64,000 bases of DNA from Streptomyces dysideae (GTDB lineage: Bacteria; Actinomycetota; Actinomycetes; Streptomycetales; Streptomycetaceae): contig NZ_KQ949120.1 of assembly GCF_001514305.1 (NCBI RefSeq), positions 1 through 64,000 on the forward strand, given 5' to 3'. Of this stretch, positions 51,344-60,900 are shown piece after piece (the stretch's first letter is position 1; every line of letters begins with the position of its first letter). The translations under genes and the position numbers were made by a program. The notes under the pieces are model-generated. The model was not told where the DNA came from. It worked only from the letters and a program-made list of their open reading frames with translations, and made no database searches.

Positions 51344-52611
51344 TCACCCTGGACCTGTTCGCGGGACCGGGTGGATGGAGCCACGCACTGAACGTCCTCG
51401 GCGTACGGGACGTGGGCCTGGAATGGGACGAGTGGGCCTGCAAGACTCGTGCGGCAGCAGGGCAGTTGACGATTCGCACGGACGTGGCCATGTATCCCGT
51501 CTGGCCTTTCCTCGAACGGACCACCGGGCTCATCGCGAGCCCGCCCTGCCAGGCATGGTCCATGGCCGGCAAACGCCTCGGCCTGGTGGACCAGCCGCTG
51601 GTGCACCAGGCTGTCGCGGATCTTGCCGCCGGCCGCGACACCCGCGCCAAGCTGCTCGCCTCCTGCCAGGACGAGCGCAGCCTCCTGGCCGCCGAGCCCA
51701 TGCGCTACCTCCACGCCCTGAACACGGTGGGCCAACCGGAGTGGGTCGCTATGGAGGAGGTCCCCGACGTCCTGCCGCTCTGGCGCCAGTACGGGGTCAT
51801 CCTCCGCCGCTGGGGATTCTCCGTATGGACCGGCATCCTCAACGCCGCCGACTACGGCGTACCCCAGACACGAAAGCGCGCGATCCTGCTCGCCTCCCGC
51901 GTCCGTACGGCCGAACCGCCCGCGCCCACCCACGCCCAGCTCGCCGAGCCTGATTCGCTGTTCGGGCCGGGCCGCGCCCGCTGGGTGTCCATGGCCGAGG
52001 CCCTCGGCTGGGGCGCCACCGACCGGCCCGTCCCCACCGTGTGCGCCGGCGGCGGACCAGGAGGCGGCCCCGAGCCCTTCCCTTCCGGCTCACGAAAGAC
52101 CCTCTCCGACGCCCGTGACCGGGGAACCTGGGCACCCCGTGCCGACGGGATCGTCCTGCAGCCCCGCCGGGAAGGAGCAGGCTGGGCCGTCCGGCACGGA
52201 GTCCGAGACAGCCGGCCCGCTGACACACCCGCTCCGACCTTCACGGCGGAAGCGCACCGCTGGTCCTGGTCCCTGCGCAGCAACAACCAGGCCAACGCCA
52301 CGGTCAGGTCGATCGAGGAGCCGGCCGGGACGCTGTTCTTCGGGCACCGCGCGAACGAGTGCACCTGGATCGCCGAGCCCGTCGGCACCCCGCCGGAGAA
52401 TGAGACGGAAGCCGCGCCGGAGCCGATCCGGATCACCGCACGCGAGGCCGGCATCCTCCAGACCTTCCCCGCCGACTACCCGTGGCAGGGCAACAAGGGC
52501 CAGCAGTTCTCCCAGATCGGCAACGCCGTGCCCCCGCTGCTCGCCGGCCACCTCCTCGCTCCGCACCTGCGCGTTCCGCTCAACCCCGACGACTTCACCC
52601 TGGCCGCCTGA
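51340..52611 (+). CDS. C5-cytosine DNA methyltransferase
   Basis: 423 aa, TTG 51340 overlapping the upstream TGA. Motifs are clear: I DLFAGPGGWSHAL, IV ASPPCQAWS (catalytic Cys70), VI AMEEVPDVL (Glu), VIII GVPQTRKRAILLAS, and IX/X FSQIGNAVPPLLA. The target-recognition region runs roughly from residue 200 to 340. No restriction enzyme adjoins, so it probably provides anti-restriction during transfer or works with the PAPS-reductase-like neighbour on modified bases. Confidence 0.92.
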   Translation: MITLDLFAGPGGWSHALNVLGVRDVGLEWDEWACKTRAAAGQLTIRTDVAMYPVWPFLERTTGLIASPPCQAWSMAGKRLGLVDQPLVHQAVADLAAGRDTRAKLLASCQDERSLLAAEPMRYLHALNTVGQPEWVAMEEVPDVLPLWRQYGVILRRWGFSVWTGILNAADYGVPQTRKRAILLASRVRTAEPPAPTHAQLAEPDSLFGPGRARWVSMAEALGWGATDRPVPTVCAGGGPGGGPEPFPSGSRKTLSDARDRGTWAPRADGIVLQPRREGAGWAVRHGVRDSRPADTPAPTFTAEAHRWSWSLRSNNQANATVRSIEEPAGTLFFGHRANECTWIAEPVGTPPENETEAAPEPIRITAREAGILQTFPADYPWQGNKGQQFSQIGNAVPPLLAGHLLAPHLRVPLNPDDFTLAA

Positions 52612-53738
52612 TGCCCCGCACCCCCGCCCTCGACGAACCCGAGGACGACCTCGCCGACCTGCCCGACACGCATCCGCCGCAGCCCGTGTACTACGCCGAA
52701 CAGGCCCTCCTCGGCGCCCTCCTCCTCGAACCGCGCCGCCTCACCGACATCGCTGGGATCGGGCCCGACTCGTTCTCCAACTACGCGCACTGCGCGCTGT
52801 TCGCCGCAATCCGTTCCCTGCCGGCCCCCGACCCGCACCAGCACGCACAGGACACCAGTTGGCTGAACGCGGTACTCACCGCCGCACGCGAGCACGCCCG
52901 CGGGCTGACCGCCTCCTACCTGCACACGCTCATCCAGGTCTGCCCGTGGCCCCGGCATGCGTCCGCGTACGCCCGGATGATCGAGACCGAGCATGCCCGC
53001 CGTACCCTGCGCGCCCGCGCCGAGCGCCTCGCGCTGACCGCGACGGACGTCACGCTCCCGCACCCGGTGCCCACCACCCTCGCCGAAGCCGACGCCCTCG
53101 CCCGCGCCGTGGACGACATCGCCGCCAGGTTCCCGGCACACGCCGGCTCCCTGCCCCGCACCCCCGCACCCCCGTCGGCAACCAACTCCGACCACGATGA
53201 GGAAGCGGTCGAGGAGGAGCGGCTGCTGCTCGCGACCGCGACGGCGTACCCTGCTGACGTCGAGCAGATGCGGTGGCTGACCGCCGACGACTTCACCCAC
53301 CCTCTGCACGCCGGGCTGTGGCAGTGCCTGACAGCTCTGGCCCGGCGCCGTGCTCCCGTTGACCCGGTCACCGTCCTGTGGGAGGCCCAGCAGCGCGGCC
53401 TCCTCGCATCCGGGGCCGAACCGGCCGAACTGCTCGACCTCCTCGGAGCACCGGCCGGTTCCGCTGAGTACTGGGGCGAGCGGATCCTCCAGCGCTCCGT
53501 CCTCGCGACCGCGCGTCACGTGGGCCTGCGTATCGAGGCGCTCACCGATGACCCGGCGACCACGCCGTACCAGCTCATCCTCGGCAGCCGCCGCGCGCTC
53601 GCCGATCTGTCCGCCGTACGCGCCCGCTGGCACCACGCCACCTCACCCACACCAACGACCACGCGCACCAAGACCACGGCACCGCCCCGGGCCGGCCCGC
53701 CACGGACCACGGCATCCCCCGCCCGTATCTCCCGCTGA
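52611..53738 (+). CDS. Protein with two DnaB N-terminal-like domains
   Basis: 375 aa, ATG 52611 sharing one base with the upstream stop. Two helical units resemble the N-terminal domain of replicative helicase DnaB: VYYAEQALLGALLLEPRRLT with FSNYAHCALFAAIRSL, then EERLLLATATAYPADVEQMR with HPLHAGLWQCLTALARRRAP. No RecA ATPase domain follows. It could bind the host primase or helicase to favour element replication or to interfere with it. The tail ends ASPARISR. Confidence 0.72.
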   Translation: MPRTPALDEPEDDLADLPDTHPPQPVYYAEQALLGALLLEPRRLTDIAGIGPDSFSNYAHCALFAAIRSLPAPDPHQHAQDTSWLNAVLTAAREHARGLTASYLHTLIQVCPWPRHASAYARMIETEHARRTLRARAERLALTATDVTLPHPVPTTLAEADALARAVDDIAARFPAHAGSLPRTPAPPSATNSDHDEEAVEEERLLLATATAYPADVEQMRWLTADDFTHPLHAGLWQCLTALARRRAPVDPVTVLWEAQQRGLLASGAEPAELLDLLGAPAGSAEYWGERILQRSVLATARHVGLRIEALTDDPATTPYQLILGSRRALADLSAVRARWHHATSPTPTTTRTKTTAPPRAGPPRTTASPARISR

Positions 53739-53802
53739 CCCCGAACCCGCCGGTGGCCTGGCCTCCAACGGTCCGGCCACCGGCAGAAGCGAGCACCCCT
53801 TC

Positions 53803-55173
53803 GTGACGTCCCCCTCCGCCGACGCGTATGTCCGCCTCGACGCCCACCCCAGGCACACCAGCGCCGTTACCGCCACGATCACCGGCCCCCGACGAGGGCA
53901 CGCCCGTGCTGCGCTGACCGTCCATGGCTTCGAAATCCTCGGCGAAGACACCCTGGTCATGGCCCGCATCGACCACGAAGAGCCCTACTGGGCCGAGAAG
54001 GCCGCACAGGCCCTGACCGTAGACGGCTTCATCACCGAGATCACCCCCCGGCTCCGCGAAGCCATGGAGGAGGAGTGGACCTGGGCCAACTACCCGATGC
54101 CCTGGTGTACCCGGGCGGAGATCCGGGAGGTCTCCAACGAAGCGCAGAAGATCTACGACGACATCCGTCACGGCCGGCTCATCATCCACGCCCACGCCGA
54201 CGACAGCGGCACCACCGTCGCCGTCGGCACTTACCGCGAGACCGGCAAGAGCGTCTACCTCCACGGCGAGAACCACCTGCGGCAGATCACCGACACCTTT
54301 GATTCACCTGCCCAGGCTCTCACCGCCTTCGAACGCCTCCATGGCGACACCATGTGCCCCGGCCCTGCGCCCGTGACCGACACCGAGCGCGCCGTCGCCG
54401 AAGCCCGCATCTCGCTCGACATACCCGCCACAGAAGCCGAACCAGCCGCCCCGGAACCAGAGATCGTGCCCGCTTACACCGCCGATGCCGGCGACCACGA
54501 CGCGCTCCTCGACCAGTTCCTCGCGGCACACAGCGACTGGGAGAAATGGCGCACCTGGACCGACGACACCACCCACGCCATCCACGAATCACAAACCCTG
54601 CGGGTCGAACGCGTCCACGAGGCCGATCCCCGCGAGACTGCCTGGACCGTCGCCGCCTACGAAACCCCCGTCTCCGACCGGATGTGGCACCTCACCGCGA
54701 CCGGCACCACCCCTGCCCCCGTGCTCCAGACCCTGCTGCACCACCTCGCTGAAGGCGACGGGTGGGACACCGCCATGGGTAGCCCCGTCAACCAGAAGAC
54801 CGTCACCGCCGCCACGAAGCCCCTCTCTGACGCCGGATGGAAGCACACCGTCGACGGACGCTGGATCGGCTGGACAACTCCGTCCGGGGACGTTGGCATC
54901 CAGTTCGACGCCTTCGCGGCCCAGCAGCCGAACAGCACGCTCGTCACCTGGACCATCTGGGCTGGCCCCAGCATCGACCGCCCAACCTGGACCGTCACGG
55001 CTTCCCCCTATACCCCCAGCTCGCTGCTGGCCGATCTCGCCGAGACCCTCGTCCACGGCACCGGACCCCGGACGCACACCGCCGTGAAGGTGAGGCACAC
55101 CACGCACCTCATCACCACTCCCACAGCACCGCCCCCGAGTGCAGCCACGGCACAGGCCAGCCGATCCCGCTGA
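53803..55173 (+). CDS. Large DUF317-related protein
   Basis: 456 aa, GTG 53803. The N-terminal 200 residues are a separate domain (ARAALTVHGFEILGEDTLVM, RLIIHAHADDSGTTVAVGTY). The C-terminal half has two DUF317-like units: AWTVAAYETPVSDRMWHLTA and, after KPLSDAGWKHTVDGRWIGWT, a WTIWAGPSIDRPTWTVTASP core. The tail ends TAQASRSR. It is the last gene with element features; the region after it changes in composition and content. Confidence 0.75.
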   Translation: MTSPSADAYVRLDAHPRHTSAVTATITGPRRGHARAALTVHGFEILGEDTLVMARIDHEEPYWAEKAAQALTVDGFITEITPRLREAMEEEWTWANYPMPWCTRAEIREVSNEAQKIYDDIRHGRLIIHAHADDSGTTVAVGTYRETGKSVYLHGENHLRQITDTFDSPAQALTAFERLHGDTMCPGPAPVTDTERAVAEARISLDIPATEAEPAAPEPEIVPAYTADAGDHDALLDQFLAAHSDWEKWRTWTDDTTHAIHESQTLRVERVHEADPRETAWTVAAYETPVSDRMWHLTATGTTPAPVLQTLLHHLAEGDGWDTAMGSPVNQKTVTAATKPLSDAGWKHTVDGRWIGWTTPSGDVGIQFDAFAAQQPNSTLVTWTIWAGPSIDRPTWTVTASPYTPSSLLADLAETLVHGTGPRTHTAVKVRHTTHLITTPTAPPPSAATAQASRSR

Positions 55174-55375
55174 CAGAGTTTGTGCTCGGGGTGCCCATCA
55201 CTGCGCGTATCACGGCCAGGTGGCTGGTTATCTCGCGGCACGGACGGAACCCTGGTTCGCCGAGAACTGACTTGCGCACCGTGGAAGCCGAATACATATC
55301 TTTCTTGGATCTTTTGGACTCTATCTGTTGCGGGCCGGTTGCATGGAACTGTTCCATGCTGTTCTCTGGAGCGGT
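55174..55375. promoter_or_regulatory. Promoter region of the pPIWI-RE cassette
   Basis: 202 bp, more AT-rich than its surroundings (AATACATATCTTTCTTGG near 55289-55307). It marks the switch from element genes to the defence cassette. Likely -35/-10 elements lie in the AT-rich part, but no single pair is convincing. The palindrome at 55341-55359 lies near its right end. Confidence 0.45.
55341..55359. promoter_or_regulatory. Perfect 19-bp palindrome, likely XRE operator
   Basis: GCATGGAAC, one central T, GTTCCATGC. It is a perfect inverted repeat 16 bp before ATG 55376 of the XRE gene. Size, symmetry and position fit an autoregulatory site for a dimeric XRE-type repressor controlling the whole four-gene cassette. 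Confidence 0.7.
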
Positions 55376-56647
55376 ATGGGACGAGAAGAGTCGTTCAAAC
55401 CTGAAGTTCTTCGGCAGTTGCGGGAACTAGGGGGAGTGAGCCGTCATGCGCTCGCTGACGCGGTAGGCGTCACTCAGCGGACGGTCGCGTACTGGGAGAG
55501 CGGTCAGCGCAAACCGGAAGCCCGCCAACTACACGCTCTGATGAGCTTCTTCAAGGTCGATGTTCACTACCTCACGAACCGGCCCAGGGGGAGTGCGACT
55601 CTCCGCGATCTTCGGCGGGAAGGCGGGTTCAGCAGTGCTGACCACGCGGCGCAGGCCGTGTCCGGCAAGAAAGTCATGCGCGGTGTCAGCTTTGACGGCA
55701 CGAAGCTGCTTCGCCTTGAACGTGGCCTGCCCGTACGCGGCGTAGTCTGCTCCACCCCCGAGCACGCCGGACGCCTGGCCAAGGCCCTCGCCTTGGTTTA
55801 CAAACTCCCCGAGCACGTGGTCGTTGATGCCTGGCGCAGAACCCGACCTGACGAGCCCGCCCCGGTGCTGCCGAGGCCGGGCCCCCGCCAGGAACGCTCC
55901 GCTCTCATGGAAACGTGGAACAGCCTCAATGACCGCCAGCGGATCTACCTGGAAGCCTGCTTCCTCCAGGACATGGAAGAAGAGCGGGTAGAGCGTGAGC
56001 GCTACGCGCACACCGGCCAGCGTCGCCCCGCCGTCGAGTGGCGGAAGATGACGCTCGCCCTCTACGCCCCGCCGGAGATCACGGGCTACAGCCGTCTTCA
56101 GGAACGCCTCCGCGACCAGGGCGTCCATGACCCCGGTACTGGCCCCTCCATCGCCGCACTGAACCGGCGCGGCCTGATCGCTGTTCACCACGACACCGTC
56201 ACGATTGCCGGAGCCGGGCTGATCAAACGGACCCAGGTCGAGATGACCAAGCGGGGCAGGGCGGTTGCCCGCGCCGGCCTCGGCGTCTCACGTAGCCAGA
56301 GTGCTCCCGCCCCGATGATGTCGGTGTGGTTGTGGCGGACACTGGTGCGTGTTGCCTTTGCCAGTCAGCACGGCGGCGATTACGACCTGGTCGGCCGGGC
56401 ACGTCTCCACCTGACGGTAAAGACCGGACCTGGCCAGGAGGCGCCCTCTCGGGGCTATCTCGAGCATAGGCTCCCCGACGGCGCTACCTGGGGGCGGCAT
56501 GCCTGGTATCCCTCAGCCTCCGGCTGGAGACACATCGCCGACTACCTCTCCCAGTACCGGGAGTTGTATCCGACGGTTCCCACCGACGGCCTCGAAGACC
56601 TCATCCCGCCGCCGTACCGGACCCCGACTGTCAGTGGTGGCCCGTAG
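55376..56647 (+). CDS. XRE-family regulator linked to the pPIWI-RE cassette
   Basis: 423 aa from ATG 55376, after GGAG; ATG 55343 lies inside the palindrome. Residues 6-65 form an XRE helix-turn-helix: LRQLRELGGVSRHALADAVG, TQRTVAYWESGQRKPEARQL. A second HTH-like segment follows (VMRGVSFDGTKLLRLERGLP, STPEHAGRLAKALALVYKLP). The rest is a large domain with a probable winged helix (LALYAPPEITGYSRLQERLR, IAALNRRGLIAVHHDTVTIA) and a C-terminal part I do not recognise. It lies 10 bp before the REase gene, so it is cotranscribed. It may repress the cassette or sense invasion. Confidence 0.8.
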   Translation: MGREESFKPEVLRQLRELGGVSRHALADAVGVTQRTVAYWESGQRKPEARQLHALMSFFKVDVHYLTNRPRGSATLRDLRREGGFSSADHAAQAVSGKKVMRGVSFDGTKLLRLERGLPVRGVVCSTPEHAGRLAKALALVYKLPEHVVVDAWRRTRPDEPAPVLPRPGPRQERSALMETWNSLNDRQRIYLEACFLQDMEEERVERERYAHTGQRRPAVEWRKMTLALYAPPEITGYSRLQERLRDQGVHDPGTGPSIAALNRRGLIAVHHDTVTIAGAGLIKRTQVEMTKRGRAVARAGLGVSRSQSAPAPMMSVWLWRTLVRVAFASQHGGDYDLVGRARLHLTVKTGPGQEAPSRGYLEHRLPDGATWGRHAWYPSASGWRHIADYLSQYRELYPTVPTDGLEDLIPPPYRTPTVSGGP

Positions 56648-56657
56648 GCTGCCCGGC

Positions 56658-57905
56658 ATGCCCGAGCACGATGAAGTACACCCGGAAGAATGGCAGTTCG
56701 ACGAGACAGTCCTGCGGGCCGCCAGCGCGTTTGCGCTGTGCGAGGAGGCCCGCTACAACGACGGTCTCTCTTCCGGGCAGCGCGTCGAGAAGCTGATGGA
56801 GGCCCAGGGAGTGATCATGGCGACCGTGGGCCCCCGGTTCCGCGTCACTTTCCGGGATCTCCTCAACCGTCTTTCCGGGGACCAGGCCGGGAGCCTCGTC
56901 GGTATCTTCCCCGACGAGGCTCTCGCCGGCCCTCTGCGTAACCTCCGCTTCCTGGACAGTGTGGGCGTGTCTACTCAGGAGGGCTGCGACCTGCTGTGGG
57001 AAGCCGCGGAGATTTTCAAGATCGTCGACAAGAAGCAGAGACGTGGGGAGAGGTTTACTCACTTCGAGCTGGAGAGTGAGTTCGGCCAGGAGCAAGTATT
57101 CAAAGCCATTAAGGGTGGCCTCTACGAGCGGCACCGCCGGAACATCATCGAATACCCTGTCTGCGACAAGGAACAGCTGGAGGAACTCGGATTTCCTCCT
57201 GCCGTGGCTCAGGTCTTCTATCAGGACATCCCGTCTTACTGCCTCTACAAGCGGCAGTGGTGGTTCGGATGCCCTGCCTGCGCCTATCCCATGCAGGTGA
57301 TTCCGCACGACGACGGCAGGACCTACGCCGTCAGGTGCCTCTACCCGTGGCACCAGGACACCGGAGCCCGCTTCAGCTTCACTGCCACCCGCGACCAGGT
57401 CCCGGTCCTCCATGCCGAGGACCGCATCTACATCCCCAGCAAGGCCGAGATGCCGCTCTATACGGGAGCATCGCGTGAAACCCCAAAGGCCCGGCCTGCT
57501 GAGGGATACCGTGCGCTGGTGCGCCGTGTCTGGCGCAGCACCTGCATCCCCGGACTCCCGGAACTCAGGCTTGCCGACGTCCTCACGGAAGCCGCTGCAG
57601 GGACCCGGTTGACGGTCGAGATCTGGCCGGACAACGACCGCGTCGACATCGAGGTCAAAGACGGTGACACGGTCGTCTTCTCCATCGACGTTAAGGACTA
57701 CACCTGGCCCGGAACCCTGGCCAAGAAGCTCATCGAGGACCGCGGTGACAAGGGCGGAGCCACCTGGCTCGTAGTGCCCGACCACCGCCGCCAGCAGGTC
57801 GGCTACCTCACATCCGTCATTCACCGTGAACGTATTGGGATGACGGTCATGGCCGCGTCCGACTTCCTGGCGCTGTTCACCGACCGCCTGAAGGAGTACA
57901 TGTGA
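56658..57905 (+). CDS. pPIWI-RE-associated zinc-ribbon/REase protein
   Basis: 415 aa, ATG 56658. The N-terminal half (about 170 residues) is helical. Residues 195-235 form a zinc ribbon: WWFGCPACAYPMQVIP, then AVRCLYPWH. The C-terminal domain is a restriction-endonuclease fold: WPDNDRVDIEVKDGDTVVF, then SIDVKDYTWPG, with acidic residues followed by D-x-K (PD-(D/E)xK type), and ATWLVVPDHRRQQVGYL. This matches the endonuclease gene that accompanies pPIWI-RE proteins. It should cut or nick DNA. GTGA overlap with the helicase gene indicates one operon. Confidence 0.82.
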   Translation: MPEHDEVHPEEWQFDETVLRAASAFALCEEARYNDGLSSGQRVEKLMEAQGVIMATVGPRFRVTFRDLLNRLSGDQAGSLVGIFPDEALAGPLRNLRFLDSVGVSTQEGCDLLWEAAEIFKIVDKKQRRGERFTHFELESEFGQEQVFKAIKGGLYERHRRNIIEYPVCDKEQLEELGFPPAVAQVFYQDIPSYCLYKRQWWFGCPACAYPMQVIPHDDGRTYAVRCLYPWHQDTGARFSFTATRDQVPVLHAEDRIYIPSKAEMPLYTGASRETPKARPAEGYRALVRRVWRSTCIPGLPELRLADVLTEAAAGTRLTVEIWPDNDRVDIEVKDGDTVVFSIDVKDYTWPGTLAKKLIEDRGDKGGATWLVVPDHRRQQVGYLTSVIHRERIGMTVMAASDFLALFTDRLKEYM

Positions 57906-60900
57906 GCAGTGGACGCTCCCCCGAGCAGAACGCCCTCCTCGCCGCGTTCGCCCTGGCATGTCACCTCTTCCCGGCAACCAGCGACGACGGCACTCCCATC
58001 GCGTCCTTCCGGCACGTGGCCCTGCTCGCCGAACGCAAACCCTGGTCGTTGAAACAATGGGACCAGCTCACCACGGACGAATACCGCGTCTTCGGGCGCG
58101 TCATCAGGAAGCTGCCCTCTTCCTACACGTCGGCCGACGCTGTCCGCGTCGCGTTCCGGGCCATGCTGGGCGACGACAGCGAACATTCCGTGGACCTGAC
58201 CGACGGACTGTTTGCGCTGCCCTCCGACGGCACGACCGGGCATGTGCTCTGCTACCTGCCCGAGCCGCCACTGGACTACGCCGGCAGCATCATTCGGGGC
58301 TACTACACCATGGGCAAACGCCCGCGCGCGCTGGAATTCGCCGGCCCCGGCCACTACACGACCCGCGTCGCCTACCTCGGCAAGGATCTCGGCCGGGCCG
58401 CTGTCGGCCTCACCTTCCCCTCAGCCCCGGACTTCGAGGAGGCCCCCGGTCACGACGCCCTTCCCCACATCGTCACCGTCCCTGAGACACCCGAGCTCTC
58501 GTTCAGCAAGAAAGAGATCCTGGAGGTCGCCGAACTCCTCAGCCGTCCCGAACGCAAGGCCGGGACCAAGTACATCCGCCGGACCGTGAAGAAGTTCCTG
58601 AAGAAGCTCCGTTGCCCCAGCGGCAAGGTCAAGGCCCTTGAGCTGATGAACGGAAGCTTCCAGATCCTCAACGCGCCCACGGGCAGCGGGAAGACGGTCC
58701 TGGTGCGGGTGCTGGCCGCGTTGATGGCCAAGCGGGACCTGCGTCTGGGGATTGTCGTCCCGGACGTCAAGGCCACCTTGAAGATGAAGCGGGACATCGG
58801 CAGCGATCTCGACTGGCTGTACCAGTTGAAGGAGCTCCCTGAGCCCAAGACCTGCGCTGCGCTGATGTCCCCGGCCAAGCGGCACGAACGTGCCTTGGAG
58901 TACGGGGCGCTCATGAAGGACACGCCCATCGAGCAGTGGGACGGTAAGAACCTGGAAGATCTCGCCGAAGTGGGCTACGCGTGCGCCCAGAAGGCGTACA
59001 TGACGGTCCAGGACCCGTTCCCGGCCGGCGAGGAGAACTGCCTGACGCTGAGCAAGCCCGGAGAGAGTGGCACCTACGCCTGTCCGTTCATCCCGGTGTG
59101 CGACAAGTTCCGGCCCCTCTACGAGGCGACCCGTGCCAGCGTCATCATCACCAACCACATGAACTTCGTGGAAGGAACTCTGCGAACCGGAGTCGTCTTC
59201 GACGGCGATTCCTTCCAGGACAAGCCCCGAGGGACCCGTGGGGCGTCCGTGTTCGAAGCAATGGCGCGCATGTGTCATTTGCTCGTCGTGGACGAGGTGG
59301 ACGCCCTCCAACTCAGTGCCATCAAGGGATGCGCCAAGGAGGCGGTCCTCGCGTCCCTGATGAAGAAGTCCCTGCTGGACGTCGTCGATGACGACAGGCG
59401 AAATCTCCCGCCACACCTGCGCGAACTGCTCACGAACCCCCTCAGCCACGCCCGCTTGACCGCCGAGAACCTGCTTCTGTGGCTGGCGAACAAACAGTTG
59501 ATCCTCAACCCGCCAGCGCTCAGCAAAGCCCGGGACGACAAGGACGACGCCTACCGCGACAACAAGGGATGGCGGACCGCGACGTCCCGGGACCGGGAGA
59601 TCATTAACTACCTGTTCCCCGACGACCACGACGTCGACGAGCCGATCCCCGATGAGCTGTTCACCCTGCTCAACCAGCTCATGCCCGGCAAAGACTCTGA
59701 CGAAGACCAGCCCGTGGAACTGCTGCCGATGCCGGAGGGAGCCGACTGGGAGCGTCTTACCGACCAACTCTACGACCTCGTCTCTCCACGCGGCCGGCAC
59801 AACCTGCTTCCCGTAAAGCAGGCCATGCACCAGTCCATTGAGGAGACGGTCACCGAGGACACCGTACGTGCCCGTCTCGTCAACCTCATCACCGTGCGCG
59901 CCATCCTGCTGGAACTGGGACAGGCTCTTTCTCTCCTGCGTGAACAAGCGCAGAAGGTCCAGGACCACGACAGCGCCGCAGCCCGGGACATCCTCGCCAT
60001 GACGTACCGGAGCACGGTCTCCAAGCTGTACCCGACCGGCATGCTAGGCCGCGACATCCACGGATACCAGGTGACTGGAATCGGTGACGACAGCAAGCCG
60101 ACAGCCGAACTCCGCGAGAGCGCCACCATCGGTGACCCTCACACGTTCATCAGCGAACTGGGCCGTCTGACCTCGCTGATGGAGGCCGGGGTACGACGTC
60201 CCGTCCTTGGCCTGTCGGCCACTGCGTTCTTTCCCCACGCCTCCGGAGAGCACGTCCACGCGCCCGTGGCCTGGTGGATGCCCGACGTCAAGGAATCCAT
60301 CAGGGCCAACAGACTGCCGGTCACCAACAGCGACGTGCCAGGCGGAGAGGGAATCCAGATCGCCGGCCTTTACGACGAGCACAAGCTTTCGGCACTGCGG
60401 GAGATGGGCCAGGCGATCTACGAGCAACAGCTTCGGGGGCGTCTCGACTGGCTTGCACGCAACGACCAGGACCGAGCCCGCTGCATCCTCCAGGTCAACG
60501 GCTACAAGCAAGGGCTCTACCTCGCTATCGGCATGGCGCAGGCGGAAGGGATGACACATCGCGTATGCGTGCTGCTGCGCCGTGAAGATCTCGCGGAGTA
60601 CAGAAACATCCTCCCCAAGGGCGTGCGCGCGATCGTCGCCGAGGAACTGGAGGACTTCCACGAGTTCGGCGACATCCTCATTGCCCCCATGGCCCGGATC
60701 GCCCGCGGCCTGAACATCGTGGTCGAGACCCGATCGGCCATCAGCGACGTCTACCTGTGCGTCCGGCCAGTCCTCAGCATCGAGGACCCAGCGTGGATGC
60801 ATGGCAGCGTCAACGCATGCGGCCAACGTGCCGCGCGTTCCTTCAGCGGGGACGACCCATACGAGGCGATCGAGCACGCCCGCACCGCATCCCGTGAGCA

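Noticed and set aside
50411-52611. DNA phosphorothioation (Dnd/Ssp) system
   Set aside because: Only a PP-loop protein is present; no DndB, DndD, DndE or cysteine desulfurase is seen.
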